NCBI GenBank assembly: GCA_027603945.1
Contig: JADIIU010000024.1
Coordinates: 1 to 64,000, forward strand
Length of the DNA stretch: 64,000 nucleotides
Direction: 5' to 3'
DNA from: Terramyces sp. JEL0728
Lineage: Eukaryota > Chytridiomycota > Chytridiomycetes > Rhizophydiales > Terramycetaceae
The position numbers were made by a program, and so were the translations under genes. A model generated the notes under the pieces. It saw only the letters and a program-made list of their open reading frames with translations, was not told the origin of the DNA and searched no databases. Positions 10,739-20,772 of the stretch are shown here, piece after piece; within the stretch, counting starts at the first letter, position 1, and each line of letters opens with the position of its first letter.

Positions 10739-10906
10739 CTATTCTATTTCTTCTGCTTTTTTAAATTCGATGCAAGTCGGGGAGGTGCCATCAAAGACCT
10801 CAATCAGTGGCTTTAGCGAGGATTGGCTTGAATCAGAAAACACTGGTAGCTCCTGCTGCCATTGGTAACTCCTGCTGCATGGAAACATTGGTAGCTCATG
10901 TTCCAT
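10739..10906 (-). CDS. Possible 55-aa ORF or upstream ORF of the anoctamin gene
   Basis: ATG 10906-10904 to TAG 10741-10739, ending 2 bp before the anoctamin ATG. A TATA-like tatttata (plus strand, 10929-10936) lies about 25 bp upstream, so transcription probably starts near this ATG. It has an internal QQELP duplication and no domain. It may be a regulatory upstream ORF or merely open 5' leader. Confidence 0.25.
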   Translation of the reverse strand: MEHELPMFPCSRSYQWQQELPVFSDSSQSSLKPLIEVFDGTSPTCIEFKKAEEIE

Positions 10907-11157
10907 TATATGAACCTCGGCAGAAACTATTTATAAATCCAAGGTACAGGTATCCAATTTCCAACAAATTGAGATAGTCAGGAGTCAGACCGACACTCAA
11001 ATCACTCACTGCGTACTACAGACGCCTTGCGAATGTAAAGAATAAGTGCTTGCCAATTTCTGGCCACACAAAACTCGCAGGTTGCGAAAAATCAAAATTT
11101 TCCCGCACAAATGAAATGCAGTAACATATGTTTTATTAAACAAGAATTCTAATCTAA

Positions 11158-11582
11158 TTATTCTTCCTTCAAGAGTTCGAGCTCTAATTTCTCTTGAGTC
11201 AATGCGCATGGAGCGCAGAAACAGTGGGTAATAAAATCGGTAGCAAAAGAACCTTGGATATTTCTTGATTGCCTAATTTCGCTTCTGTTACTTCCACCAA
11301 TTGCACCAGTTGAACCGCAGCACCAGAAATCAATTCCGCAGCAGTACAATAGGGCGTCAGGACCAATTGATCCTGTACGGTTGAGAACTTGTTTGTTCTG
11401 AGCATATACAATACATGGGCAAAATAGTGCCTTTACACAGGTTGTTACATCTGCAAAACATCCAAACAATCCTAAAGACCATTCCTTGTTGTCGACTACT
11501 GGTGACTACGTTAGGATTGGAATACCTTTCTAGGGGTGTCAACAGCCATTCCGTCTTGTGAACCGTAAATTTCGTCAGACAT
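11158..11582 (-). CDS. PLAC8-family cysteine-rich protein
   Basis: 134 aa after one 20-nt intron (11506-11525). Splicing joins MSDEIYGSQDG...PRK to SPVVDNKEWSLGLFGCFADV, the usual start of the PLAC8 domain. The two cysteine clusters are present (FCPCIVYAQN and HCFCAPCALTQE), with a hydrophobic Cys-rich middle (LLYCCGIDFWCC). The family includes plant Cys-rich metal-resistance and cell-size proteins and fungal DUF614 members, usually at membranes. Specific role unknown. Confidence 0.9.
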
Positions 11583-12406
11583 GTTTGGAAACAGACGAGA
11601 AATTCGAGGTCGTTTTATAATTTGTGCCCTAACCCTAAGTGTTCCAAACTAACCAAAATAGGAGAGGCACAAGCCAATCCGAGCCAATCATTTTGCAGTT
11701 TAGCCACCGCTTTTTGGTCTGGGAACCGGGAACGCACACGACAAGTATTTAAAAAAGTAGCAATCAACAAAATGCTGGTTTGAATTATTTAGAGTGTGCT
11801 GGCAAAGTATTTTATTTGTTTAGAATTTAAATGGTTAAATTCGGCTGGTTTCCCAGGAAAAAGAATTCCCGCATAAATTTGGTCACGCACTCAAGGCCCC
11901 CAGCTATTGATTGTATCACCTAGAAGATGGTCAAGTGTTGAGATGAAGAACCGAAAGGAAATACAGAGGATAATTATTGTTGTCAATATTTGGCTTGTGG
12001 TTGGTTGGGGATATTCGCAGCTAGTTAACGACAAGCGGCCCTTGAGAAAAAGCAGGCTTCAAGTCTGTGTTACACAGAATTATTAAAAGACCTGTTTGTG
12101 ATCGATAACATTTTAAACGCCATTGTACAACAAGTGGGAAAATAAACAGTGTTGCACCAGTGAAAAGTCCAAGGTGGTTCCATCTCTAAATAGTGGGCTA
12201 CGGTCTTGAGAGTAGCGAATTCAACTGAAAATAGCCAATTCAACTGAAAATAGCAATGGCCGAAAGTAACCAGACAAAAGCTTAGTTAATATATCCTCTG
12301 TGCATCCATCTTTCTTTGCAGCTACATAAAGTCAAATATCAAGTCATTCTCGCCTGGTAAATACAGCAAAACAATGGTTCCAACACCCCAAATGTGAAAC
12401 AATACC
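11583..12406. other. 824-bp spacer with minor repeats
   Basis: Upstream region of PLAC8 and of the ankyrin gene (divergent). It holds a 12-bp telomere-like CCCTAACCCTAA at 11627-11638, a 19-bp direct repeat (12218-12236, 12237-12254), and one short ORF (11943-12086, 47 aa) with a hydrophobic stretch (IIIVVNIWLVVGWGYS) that I do not trust as a gene. Confidence 0.4.
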
Positions 12407-14344
12407 ATGGAAATCTCCACGATATTTTTTGACATGTTAAATCTGATAAAAAACGAATTACGACCAATAGGGACTTTTTTGACTTTGAAAGAATACTATC
12501 AACTTGTGTTTTCCCTCTCGTCTCGACTACCTTTAACTGCAACTACAAATTCAATCTACTACTTTCAATCCATCAAAAACGACAGAATAGACTATTCCAA
12601 CTACATTAGACTAAATCATGAATATTTCATCAATTGGAATGAGCTTGCTTTGAAACTAATACAATTCAAACTAGTCAAGGAAATTAATAGAATTAGTCCT
12701 GCTGAATTGTCGGTAGATATGAAAAAAAAAGTATCAGTAATAGAATGCGGAGATTTGTACGGTCTCCAAGTGTTGAACAATTCAAGCCCAGAGTATTACC
12801 ACCAATTTCTACCAAAGAAAATAGAATTTGGTTACTTGGAATCAGTAAAGTACTTGATTGAACATACTTCTAATGTTGAATTACAAACACCTCTTGTTAT
12901 AGCTGCCCAATGCGGCCATTCTAAAGTACTTGACTACCTACTTTCAACAAACAGATTTGATCCAGCATTTGAAAACAACTTGGCAATACTCGAAGCTGGT
13001 GAATACGGCCATCGGCAAATCATGTTGACACTATTGCAGCACCCTGATGTCGACCCTTCAGACTCGGATAACGCTGCACTAAATCTAGCTGCAAGCAAAG
13101 GATACATTGAAATAGTCCAATATTTACTATCAGATGCGCGTGTTGCTAAAATCATAGATGACAGTTTTGTCATTGGGTTTGCTGCTGAAAATGGTCATGC
13201 GGATATACTGAAACTTTTACTTGGTGATGGAAGAGCAGATCCAGGTGCAAACGTAAATGCTGCAATATACCAAGCAGCATCAAACGGACACGCCGATTGT
13301 GTGCAATTACTACTCTCCGACCCTAGAGTCGACCCAACAGCCCAAAACAATCTAGCAATAAGAGAAGCCGCTGACCACAACAATCTAGACTGTCTGAAAC
13401 TCTTGCTTGACGACCCTAGAGTAGATCCAGCAGCGAAATGCAATTATGCAATACGAAAAGCAATTCAAAACAACAACATTGAATGTGTAAAGTTTTTACT
13501 GCAAGATAACAGAGTTGACCCGTCAGCTTGTGAAAATGAAGCATTTATAGACACTGCATCTCTTGGCAGACTGGAAATGGCAAAATTACTTTTGGTCGAT
13601 AGTAGAGTTGATCCATCTGCTGATGAACATGCCGCTATATTCAAGTGTACTGAAAATGGTCATTTGGAAATGGCAAGGCTGCTGTTAAGTGATCCTCGTG
13701 GCGATCCCTCTCACGCAGACTATTCCTACAATCCGATAGCTGTAGCTGCTGAATTAGGGCACACTGATCTAGTTGTAATGTATCTTACAGAAAGCAATAT
13801 TAGCCCTGCACCAAATGAAAATATAGCGCTCAGGACTGCTGTCCTCAAAGGATGTATAGAATGTTTCAAAGCGTTGTTGAATGACTCCCGGGTTGATCCG
13901 TCTGATTGTAATAACGAAGCAGTTGCACTAGCGGCTGAAAATGGCAGTTTGGACATTCTCCAATTGCTACTACGCGATACACGAGTAGATCCAACTTGCA
14001 ATGACAATCTGCCCCTCCGAAATGCGCTTACATACAACAAATGGGAATGTGCAAAGCTATTGCTAAAGGACAAACGAGTAGATCCGTCAGTGGAGGAAAA
14101 CTATGCTATTCGCATCTCGTCATGGAGTGGGAATTTAGAAATGGTTGAAAAATTGCTGCAAGATCCGCGTGTTGATCCAGCAGCCAGAAACAACTTTGCA
14201 ATAAAAATAGCGGCAAAGAATGGGCATTACGAAGTCGTGAAGCTATTGCTACAAGACAAAAGAGTTGAATCGACACTAGAAAATTTTCGACAGATCAAGC
14301 AAGCTTCAAAGAGCAAGTATGTCGAGCATTTTCGAATATTTTGA
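12407..14344 (+). CDS. Ankyrin-repeat protein, 31-residue repeats
   Basis: 645 aa, intronless. A short F-box-like N-terminal region (residues 1-100) is followed by about fifteen repeats of 31 residues, built on LLL.D.RVDP...NNAI..AA..GH.E.VK. The period is two residues shorter than the canonical 33-aa ankyrin unit. This DPRVDP-type repeat is typical of large lineage-specific families in chytrids and amoebae. Likely a protein-interaction scaffold. The stop lies 99 bp before the ATG of the following 7TM gene. Confidence 0.85.
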   Translation: MEISTIFFDMLNLIKNELRPIGTFLTLKEYYQLVFSLSSRLPLTATTNSIYYFQSIKNDRIDYSNYIRLNHEYFINWNELALKLIQFKLVKEINRISPAELSVDMKKKVSVIECGDLYGLQVLNNSSPEYYHQFLPKKIEFGYLESVKYLIEHTSNVELQTPLVIAAQCGHSKVLDYLLSTNRFDPAFENNLAILEAGEYGHRQIMLTLLQHPDVDPSDSDNAALNLAASKGYIEIVQYLLSDARVAKIIDDSFVIGFAAENGHADILKLLLGDGRADPGANVNAAIYQAASNGHADCVQLLLSDPRVDPTAQNNLAIREAADHNNLDCLKLLLDDPRVDPAAKCNYAIRKAIQNNNIECVKFLLQDNRVDPSACENEAFIDTASLGRLEMAKLLLVDSRVDPSADEHAAIFKCTENGHLEMARLLLSDPRGDPSHADYSYNPIAVAAELGHTDLVVMYLTESNISPAPNENIALRTAVLKGCIECFKALLNDSRVDPSDCNNEAVALAAENGSLDILQLLLRDTRVDPTCNDNLPLRNALTYNKWECAKLLLKDKRVDPSVEENYAIRISSWSGNLEMVEKLLQDPRVDPAARNNFAIKIAAKNGHYEVVKLLLQDKRVESTLENFRQIKQASKSKYVEHFRIF

Positions 14345-14443
14345 AAATAAACTTGTACAGAAGGAATTTCAACGTTGGACGATAAATTGTACTCGAGGAA
14401 TATTAATTTGCAAAGTGAAATAATTTTACGCGCTTTCAAGGAC

Positions 14444-15259
14444 ATGTCTACAGGATTTCTCATTCCAGTTGTAACTCTTGTCAACGGAATCTCTCTTTCA
14501 TGTTTAAATTACACAAACGTCCGCCAACTAAAAGTAATTCCAACCCTACTTTTCATTCTCCTCACATGTAACATAATCTACGCGATTATTGTCAATACCC
14601 TACAATTAAATTATTTCTCACCAAACTCGCTTGGATACAACGCTTTGTTATTCATCAACAATATTGTTGACTGTATTGCGACATTTTCGTTTGTGATATG
14701 TTACTTGATTAGACTGCAGGCTTTTATCATTGGAAAATCTAATCAAAAGTATGTATGGCTTCTAATAATTGTTCCGATATTCTATTCGCTAGTCGCAATA
14801 TTTGGAATTATCAATTTGTTTGATCCGACAGTCATTTCATCTAATCTATTTAACAGTATATTCTGCGGAACTAATTTGGTATTAGCCTTCTCAAACTTGA
14901 TTACGCACTTTGCATTATGTTACTTGGTTGTAAAGTTGCTCGCTGAAAAGGATGAAAACATTACATTAAAAGTCGTTTTACCAGGAGTAACTAGTATTCT
15001 GTTTGCAGTTTCGTGTCTGCTTGGTATATTAGGAGCAACTACTGGGTCAGCATTTATAGAATTGTGCTGGGGGCTAGATGTAGCTTCATTTATTATTGTT
15101 AACCAGACCATTCACCGATGTATGAGTGGAACGTCAAAGCTAAAAGAAAAAGAATATTCTACCGGCACCGAAAGAAATAGAATCGAGCGAGAGCTGACAG
15201 CCGATAAACTATATCTGGAAGAAGGATCAAGGACCAGTCTAATTGAAATTCCTCAATAA
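14444..15259 (+). CDS. Seven-TM membrane protein of unknown family
   Basis: 271 aa with seven predicted hydrophobic helices (roughly residues 5-23, 33-53, 70-95, 103-125, 140-163, 178-200, 208-230) and a charged tail of about 40 residues. The frame is open upstream to a TTG, but ATG 14444 gives a start directly before TM1. It has GPCR-like topology, but I recognise no family motif. The stop overlaps an AATAAA signal and lies only 25 bp before the CFAP251 ATG. Confidence 0.6.
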   Translation: MSTGFLIPVVTLVNGISLSCLNYTNVRQLKVIPTLLFILLTCNIIYAIIVNTLQLNYFSPNSLGYNALLFINNIVDCIATFSFVICYLIRLQAFIIGKSNQKYVWLLIIVPIFYSLVAIFGIINLFDPTVISSNLFNSIFCGTNLVLAFSNLITHFALCYLVVKLLAEKDENITLKVVLPGVTSILFAVSCLLGILGATTGSAFIELCWGLDVASFIIVNQTIHRCMSGTSKLKEKEYSTGTERNRIERELTADKLYLEEGSRTSLIEIPQ

Positions 15260-15284
15260 AAAAGTTTGATTTTTACGCGTCTGA

Positions 15285-18200
15285 ATGGCAGAAAAGAATC
15301 TTTTCAATAGCCTCTCTGGATTGGCAATTATTAAATAACTATAGTCATTGAATTGGTCATTTGGATTCAATAGGGGACCGAATGCAAGGGTACAGAACAT
15401 CTCTTGTAATATTCACCAAAAAGTTGTTTTCGCTAATACTAGTTTTTGATGTACTCTGCTGGACATTCAGTAATTATGTTTGACTGGCACAATAAACGCC
15501 AGAAAATATTACAGGCACATGTATTTCGTTTTAATTCAGTGTAACATTGTGACTACGCTGGCTGTTAGTTTAGATAAGCGATGGATAGCAACGGCGGATA
15601 AAGGAGATAGCTCGATGATTGTGGTTTGGGAGAATGTCGGTGGAAAACCAGAACATGCGGCAATTGCTAATGACATGGAAAATTTGTTGAGCGCCATTCC
15701 TTTGAAATCGCTATACAGCCCTCACAATGATTGCGGGGTTGTCGCTGCTGAATTTACTGCTGATAACAAGTATTTAATCTCGCTTGGAAATGGTAGATAG
15801 TTGGTAACCAAGATTCTCCTCAATCGGTGTGTGTTTGGGACTGGACATCAACAATCAAAGAGCCAGTATTGACACTAAAGTTACAAGGATCGCCACAAGT
15901 AATTTTTGTTAATATTTGACTTTGCTACGAGTAAATCCGTTCGACCCATTTGAATTTTTGACGTTCAACAGCGACTCTGTATATTTCTACGCATTTGACA
16001 AAGAGCTGTCAGGGCTACATCAATTTGAACCCTCAATCAGCGCAAAGTACATTACTTTAATTGCAGGGACTTTAAAACACCTCCTGTTGGGTTTACAAGT
16101 GCAATCTTCAGTCCAATTGCAGGGCAAGCAGTTTTGGGGACTGCTGGTGGAGATATTGTACTCTTTGCAGACTACAGTTTATCAAATCTGAGTGCTAAAT
16201 TGGAGACTGGCCGAAAATGCGCCATTAAGAACCTTTCAGTACATAACAGCTCTGTCACATTTATTACTTCTGCAAACAAAAAGTTTTTTATTTCTGGAGA
16301 TGAAAGTGGAATGGTTAAAGTATTTGATTTAAATGTACTTTTATTTAACCTAGTTTCGAATATTATTCTGGCATGAGCTGAAAGGCGGTCCGATTCAAGC
16401 TGTAATGCCCAATATTTCCTCAGAAGCCATGTTTGAAGAATTGCAAATTCCAGAGTTGATCGTAGCTACAGCACATGCAAAGGTTTATCTCCTTTCAAAG
16501 CCAAACAGTGTTCCTTTTCGGCCCACCACTGCGACTACAACCTTTTCAGTCCCGCAAACCACCAATTATTCGATTGCTCATTTGGGTAAAGAAAGTCACG
16601 ATATGTCCGCTCCTTCAGTTGGTGGATCAATTGTAATACCTCCATTGCAAATATCTGAAGAAACAAGAAAACTAATGGCAAGATCATCATTAATTTAGAA
16701 CCCCGATGTCAATGTGTTGTTGGAAGGGCAATACGGAAACCTGCAAGCGCTAATTATCCACCCTGACCAATCAAAATTCGCAATAGCTGGTGATAACGGT
16801 AGCTTGATTTAACCAAAGGTGTTTTGCAAATATGGGATTACAACTCAAAGCAACTGGTAGTTTCAAGACACTTTTTTGAAGAACCACCAGCACCGCTAAA
16901 AAAGAAGGAAAAGAAACAACCAGAAGCTCTCTTACCAGTCGGCATTGAAAGTCTATGTTACTCAAAATCGGGGAAAACTCTAGCTGTTGGTTTTGCAAAT
17001 GGAATAATCAGATTCCTGGATGCCAACAACTTGATTGACTTGACCCAAACGGTTGCAAACAAAGTAACGAACGGTGGATATAAGGTATCTACTGTTGCAA
17101 TCAAGAAAATATCGTTTTCAGTTGATGGGAATTATTGTGCTCTTGCAGATGCGAATTTTGTAACTGCGATTCTGCACAAAGAAACAATCAAGATTAAACC
17201 GGACAGTGGGAAAAAGAGACCCGAGTCGCCATTGAAAATGGATGCTAAAGATGACGAAATAAAGAGAGCTCGACAAAGGGTAGAGTGGGTATTTGTCGGT
17301 CGCAGGAAAGCACATTACAAGGAAATCATTGGTAAATCCTGACTGACAAAGCATTGTTATTCACTACAAAGAATGACGAGCAAGTGCTATATTCAGTATC
17401 AAAAGATAGACACATTACAGAATACAACCTTCGAATGTCAACACACTCAAACGGAATAGAAATTAAAGTACCCTTTATTAACGCAGAATATCAGGAGAAT
17501 AGAGCAAATATATTATCCAGAAGCGGCTACATTGTATCATAATCATAGCTTACCGCATCCAGAAGAGTTTATCCTTACATTCAACAGCGGATTCAAATTT
17601 AAACTTTACTCTAAAGATACACAGTTGTGCAGATCAACTACACTTGGACCTACGTTTGGTGGCTTGATTAATTCGATCCAACTGATTCCACACTTGGGCG
17701 AAACAAAGTATTTCGTTTATTCCACTGGGAATATCCTTGGGTTGGCGAAATTCCCACTAGACGGCAATCCGTTCAAGTTTATTGGTGTAATTGCACATCC
17801 GTTTGATATTTCAAATATCGCTGTTGCTTCAAATGGGTCGTGCGTGGTATCCGCTGGTGGAAAAGACGGTATAGTTAATCTATGGACAATGAATTACCTT
17901 GCTATGGAGAGTCAGATTGCACAAGGCGGAGAAGGAATGGAACCGTTCTTGAATATGCTAGATCCGTCAGGCTTGGCCGACCAGGGCCATGTATACAGAG
18001 AATTTGAAGACTTTTTCTACCTTGCACAAATCAAAACTCAAGGCGAAGATACGACACTAGATAGAATTATTGGAAATAGGGTTCCATTAACCCAAATTCC
18101 ATCTTTAGTCCAAGCAATGGGATACTATCCTTCAAACCAAGAAACCGACGATATGACCAATGAAGTAAAGTATAATACTTTTGCTCAAGCTAATGGACAA

Positions 18201-18591
18201 GAAGCTACTGATATTTCATTGCACGATTTGATCAGATTGTACTTGAATCATCGGCCTGAAGTGCCAATATCAGCAGAAGAGATTGAAGTAGCATTGTCCC
18301 ACGGAAAGAGACTAGAGCTGGGTAAACCTAAACCTATTGGCCCTGTACCAAAGATCAAATCGAACGAAATGCTAAAGAGCGAAGGATTGTTTGCACTTGT
18401 CCAGCAGTTTGGTAATCCGAATTAACCAAGGTGAATCTATAAGCGTTAAAGAGACAAAGGAAATGTTTAGACATATCCTGTACCAAAAAGAGCCTTACTA
18501 TGGAAACTTTCCCGCTAATTTTACTAGCAATGAGTTTATAAATGATATTCTGGGGATGGGAGACGCAAACGAAGATGATGCTAATGAATGA
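15285..18591 (+). CDS. CFAP251: Cilia- and flagella-associated protein 251 (WDR66), axonemal WD-repeat protein
   Basis: Subunit of the calmodulin- and spoke-associated complex at radial spoke 3 of motile flagella. 1022 aa after removing twelve introns: 15324-15344, 15423-15442, 15521-15539, 15793-15812, 15899-15918, 16047-16066, 16335-16353, 16678-16698, 16799-16818, 17332-17351, 17502-17520 and 18412-18430. The first and eighth are GC-AG, the fifth reads GT-TG and the eleventh GA-AG. Total coding length is an exact multiple of three. Diagnostic segments include LNWSFGFNRGPNARVQNISC, the WD-type DKRWIATADKGDSSMIVVWE, and the C-terminal EF-hand-like region (FEDFFYLAQIKTQGE..., LHDLIRLYLNHRPEVPIS). 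It implies a flagellated zoospore stage. Unspliced, it looks like eight unrelated short frames. Confidence 0.92.
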
Positions 18592-18623
18592 TTTTTATTT
18601 TAATAGTAATTTGATCAAGGATA

Positions 18624-19088
18624 TTATTCTGCTGTCGCTTTCTTTGCTGCTCGTTTTTCTTTAGTTGCAGCTTTCTTGGCAGCCTTTTCCAATGCCTTCT
18701 TGTCTTTGATGGACAATTCTTGTGGTTCTTGTTCAAACCCGCCCATTCTTGGTTTAGATACAGGACAAGGTGAACCTACAGGGATATCATCTGGTATTTG
18801 AACAGCAATTCCTTCTGCTCCACCTTTCCATCCACATAATTTAGAATCGCATACCATTCCAAATGAAGGCTTTCCACCAATATTTTGCTTTTTCACTTCT
18901 ATGGCTTCTCCATTGATTTCTAGTTCTGTTCCGAGTGGAGCTACGACTGTTCGACTGCCTTCCTGGATATTTGGCGCATTGGTTATAATTGTTATTGGTT
19001 CTGCTTCTCCGATATCTACTGTAATTTCCTTTAGTTTGTCTTTTCCTGGGACTGGTTCGCAAGTCAACACCAAACCAACAATCTTCAT
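18624..19088 (-). CDS. tRNA-binding OB-fold protein (EMAP/Arc1/YgjH-like)
   Basis: 154 aa, intronless. Residues about 3-110 match the tRNA-binding domain of the MetRS/PheRS-beta/EMAP type: IVGLVLTCEPVPGKDKLKEI, TIITNAPNIQEGSRTVVAPLG, GKPSFGMVCDSKLCGWKGG. The C-terminal 35 residues are Lys/Ala-rich (KKALEKAAKKAATKEKRAAKK), likely a basic RNA-binding helix. Probably a cofactor of aminoacyl-tRNA synthetases or a free tRNA-binding protein; the partner is not evident. Confidence 0.8.
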   Translation of the reverse strand: MKIVGLVLTCEPVPGKDKLKEITVDIGEAEPITIITNAPNIQEGSRTVVAPLGTELEINGEAIEVKKQNIGGKPSFGMVCDSKLCGWKGGAEGIAVQIPDDIPVGSPCPVSKPRMGGFEQEPQELSIKDKKALEKAAKKAATKEKRAAKKATAE

Positions 19089-19233
19089 TTTTAGAAAAAA
19101 TACTTTTTTTCAGTTTCTGATATTTGATTTCATTCTCGTAGAAATGTTTTTATTCTCATTATATCCAGTGGGTAATTCAATGTGATTTGATGGTCTTCCA
19201 ATTAGTACAAAGATATTTTCCCCAAAACCAAGA

Positions 19234-19512
19234 ATGTCTGATCAAAACCAAGCACAGTTTACAGGCATTGAACCACCGCCAGCTTATTCTACAGTCAACC
19301 AAACAGCAATTACGATACCAAACCCTAATGAACCGCAATTTGTACCTACTTATGCTGGACAAGTTACCCAGCAGCCGGTTTATACTTCGCAGGTAGCCAT
19401 AGGACAGAGCACTGGTAACAAGGAGATCAAACTGTGTCTCAGTGTGCTGTTCATTGTAATTTTTGGTGGAGTAGCCATCGCCATCAGTTCAAGTCACAGC
19501 AATAGTTTTTAA
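19234..19512 (+). CDS. Small proline-rich protein with PPxY motif and C-terminal TM
   Basis: 92 aa. The N-terminal half is polar and Pro/Gln-rich with IEPPPAYSTV (a PPxY motif, the ligand of WW domains such as those of Rsp5/Nedd4 ligases). A TM helix at about residues 67-85 (LCLSVLFIVIFGGVAIAI) is followed by a short tail. First of a local group of similar tiny membrane proteins (19847, 20328, perhaps 6617). Role unknown; an adaptor for ubiquitin ligase at a membrane would fit. Confidence 0.6.
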   Translation: MSDQNQAQFTGIEPPPAYSTVNQTAITIPNPNEPQFVPTYAGQVTQQPVYTSQVAIGQSTGNKEIKLCLSVLFIVIFGGVAIAISSSHSNSF

Positions 19513-19680
19513 TAAATTCACCATGTAATCTTTAGCCATCCTCTGATAGTGCAAGAGGTGTAACTGTGCAAGAGTTGTAATTTCCTTCCTTTGACAGGAG
19601 GCAACATGGAAGACTTTGGAAGCAATTGTCCGCAGGAACTAGAGTACTTTCATGTACCAAGTGCTTCATAACGGCTTAGA

Positions 19681-19794
19681 ACTACCACATTGCCACAGAT
19701 AGACTGAATTGCACTACCACATTGCCACAGACTGAATTGTACTAACGCATTGCCACAGATAGACTGAATTGTACTAACGCATTGCCACAGATAG
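19681..19794. repeat. About 32-bp tandem repeats just upstream of a small gene
   Basis: Units starting attgccacag at 19689-19720 (32 bp), 19721-19748 (28 bp, lacking ATAG), 19749-19780 (32 bp) and a partial at 19781-19794. They end 17 bp before the TATA box of the gene at 19847, so they may act as promoter elements. Confidence 0.85.
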
Positions 19795-19811
19795 TTGTGC
19801 TGTACAATCAC

Positions 19812-19818
19812 TATAAAT
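19812..19818 (+). promoter_or_regulatory. TATA box of the gene at 19847
   Basis: TATAAAT, 28 bp before ATG 19847 and directly after the tandem repeat block. Confidence 0.5.
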
Positions 19819-19846
19819 TCAAGAGCTTTTCCAAGCAATAATCACA

Positions 19847-20071
19847 ATGTCTGAAACTACCCAGGCACCAAACTACTACATTGAAACAGAACAAATAACT
19901 GCCCCGCCGCCTGCATATACAGAAAGAGATACAATGATAGAGATGCCTGCGATACAAACAGAACCAATTGTAAATACAAATCAAAAAAAAGCAACTTATG
20001 GAGGTGCTTCTACATATTGTGTGTTGATTATTCTTTGGTTAATAGTCCTTGGTGTGCGTTTTACCCAATAA
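19847..20071 (+). CDS. Small PPxY, single-TM protein
   Basis: 74 aa. N-terminus APNYYIETEQ, PPxY motif in TAPPPAYTERD, acidic/polar middle (TMIEMPAIQTE), C-terminal TM (about residues 54-70). It is a paralogue of the next gene (NYYI, then P.P.Y.ERDT in the same order). TATA box at 19812-19818. Function unknown. Confidence 0.6.
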   Translation: MSETTQAPNYYIETEQITAPPPAYTERDTMIEMPAIQTEPIVNTNQKKATYGGASTYCVLIILWLIVLGVRFTQ

Positions 20072-20327
20072 TATATAAAATACTAATTGTTAACTGAATC
20101 TAATGGATACCTGTACATAATCTTACTATAAGTTTGGATGGAGATGCGATCGTGGTTCCGTGTGAGTCACTCTTTTGAAATAGTATGTTAATTAGTATTC
20201 CCAGCATGATACTACGATCGTACAGACCTTATTCCATTTGAAATTTCATTTGTAACAAAAGAAAATTGTAACTTTGTTCGCGTACATTGCATGAATGAGT
20301 CAATAGCGAATGTAAAAACTTTCCTCA

Positions 20328-20576
20328 ATGACTTTAGATCCGCCTCCAAACTACTATATTAGCAACATTGAAATATCAGATACCGATATCACTGTTCCCC
20401 TGCCAGTTTATTCAGAAAGAGACACTGCAAATACATCCAGCTGTTCAGTAAATACAGGTGAAGATATCTACCATTCTGCAGGAAAGCGTGCATGGAAAAG
20501 AGCGTGCAGCATATCTTCCTTGATAATCGGATGGACAGTTGGTGTTGTACTGATTATTTACCTTAAACCGTGGTAA
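20328..20576 (+). CDS. Small single-TM protein, tandem paralogue
   Basis: 82 aa. It shares NYYI and P.P.YSERDT with the gene at 19847, but the PPxY is altered to PLPVY. It has a C-terminal TM (ISSLIIGWTVGVVLIIYL) preceded by a basic patch (KRAWKRA). Recently diverged tandem duplicate; function unknown. Confidence 0.55.
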   Translation: MTLDPPPNYYISNIEISDTDITVPLPVYSERDTANTSSCSVNTGEDIYHSAGKRAWKRACSISSLIIGWTVGVVLIIYLKPW

Positions 20577-20592
20577 TAAAGTGGTTAAAGCG

Positions 20593-20763
20593 ATGTCATT
20601 ATATCTAATTGCTGGAGTAACCATATCTTTAGGTCTATTGGGACACCAGTATGGATCCCTTGCTCTCCATTCCAATGCTGCATCTCACTTCAACCACCGC
20701 TCATTGATATCAATGGTAATAAATATTCAACTTAATAGAGTGCCAGCAACACTAATAAAATGA
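20593..20763 (+). CDS. Possible 56-aa hydrophobic ORF
   Basis: ATG 20593 gives MSLYLIAGVTISLGLLGHQYGSL at the start (first 20 residues hydrophobic), then a His-rich stretch. It starts 16 bp after the previous stop and ends 9 bp before the OPT stop on the other strand. A 23-nt GT-AG intron could alternatively change its end. Unrecognised; may not be a gene. Confidence 0.25.
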   Translation: MSLYLIAGVTISLGLLGHQYGSLALHSNAASHFNHRSLISMVINIQLNRVPATLIK

Positions 20764-20772
20764 AAACAGAAT

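Noticed and set aside
11627..11638. CCCTAACCCTAA, telomere-like sequence
   Set aside because: Only two units, flanked by ordinary genes; better seen as a chance or promoter telobox-like element upstream of PLAC8.
15285..18591. A string of short unrelated-looking reading frames, as in a decayed gene
   Set aside because: Removing 19-21-nt introns yields one continuous CFAP251 protein with exact frame closure, so this is a live gene.
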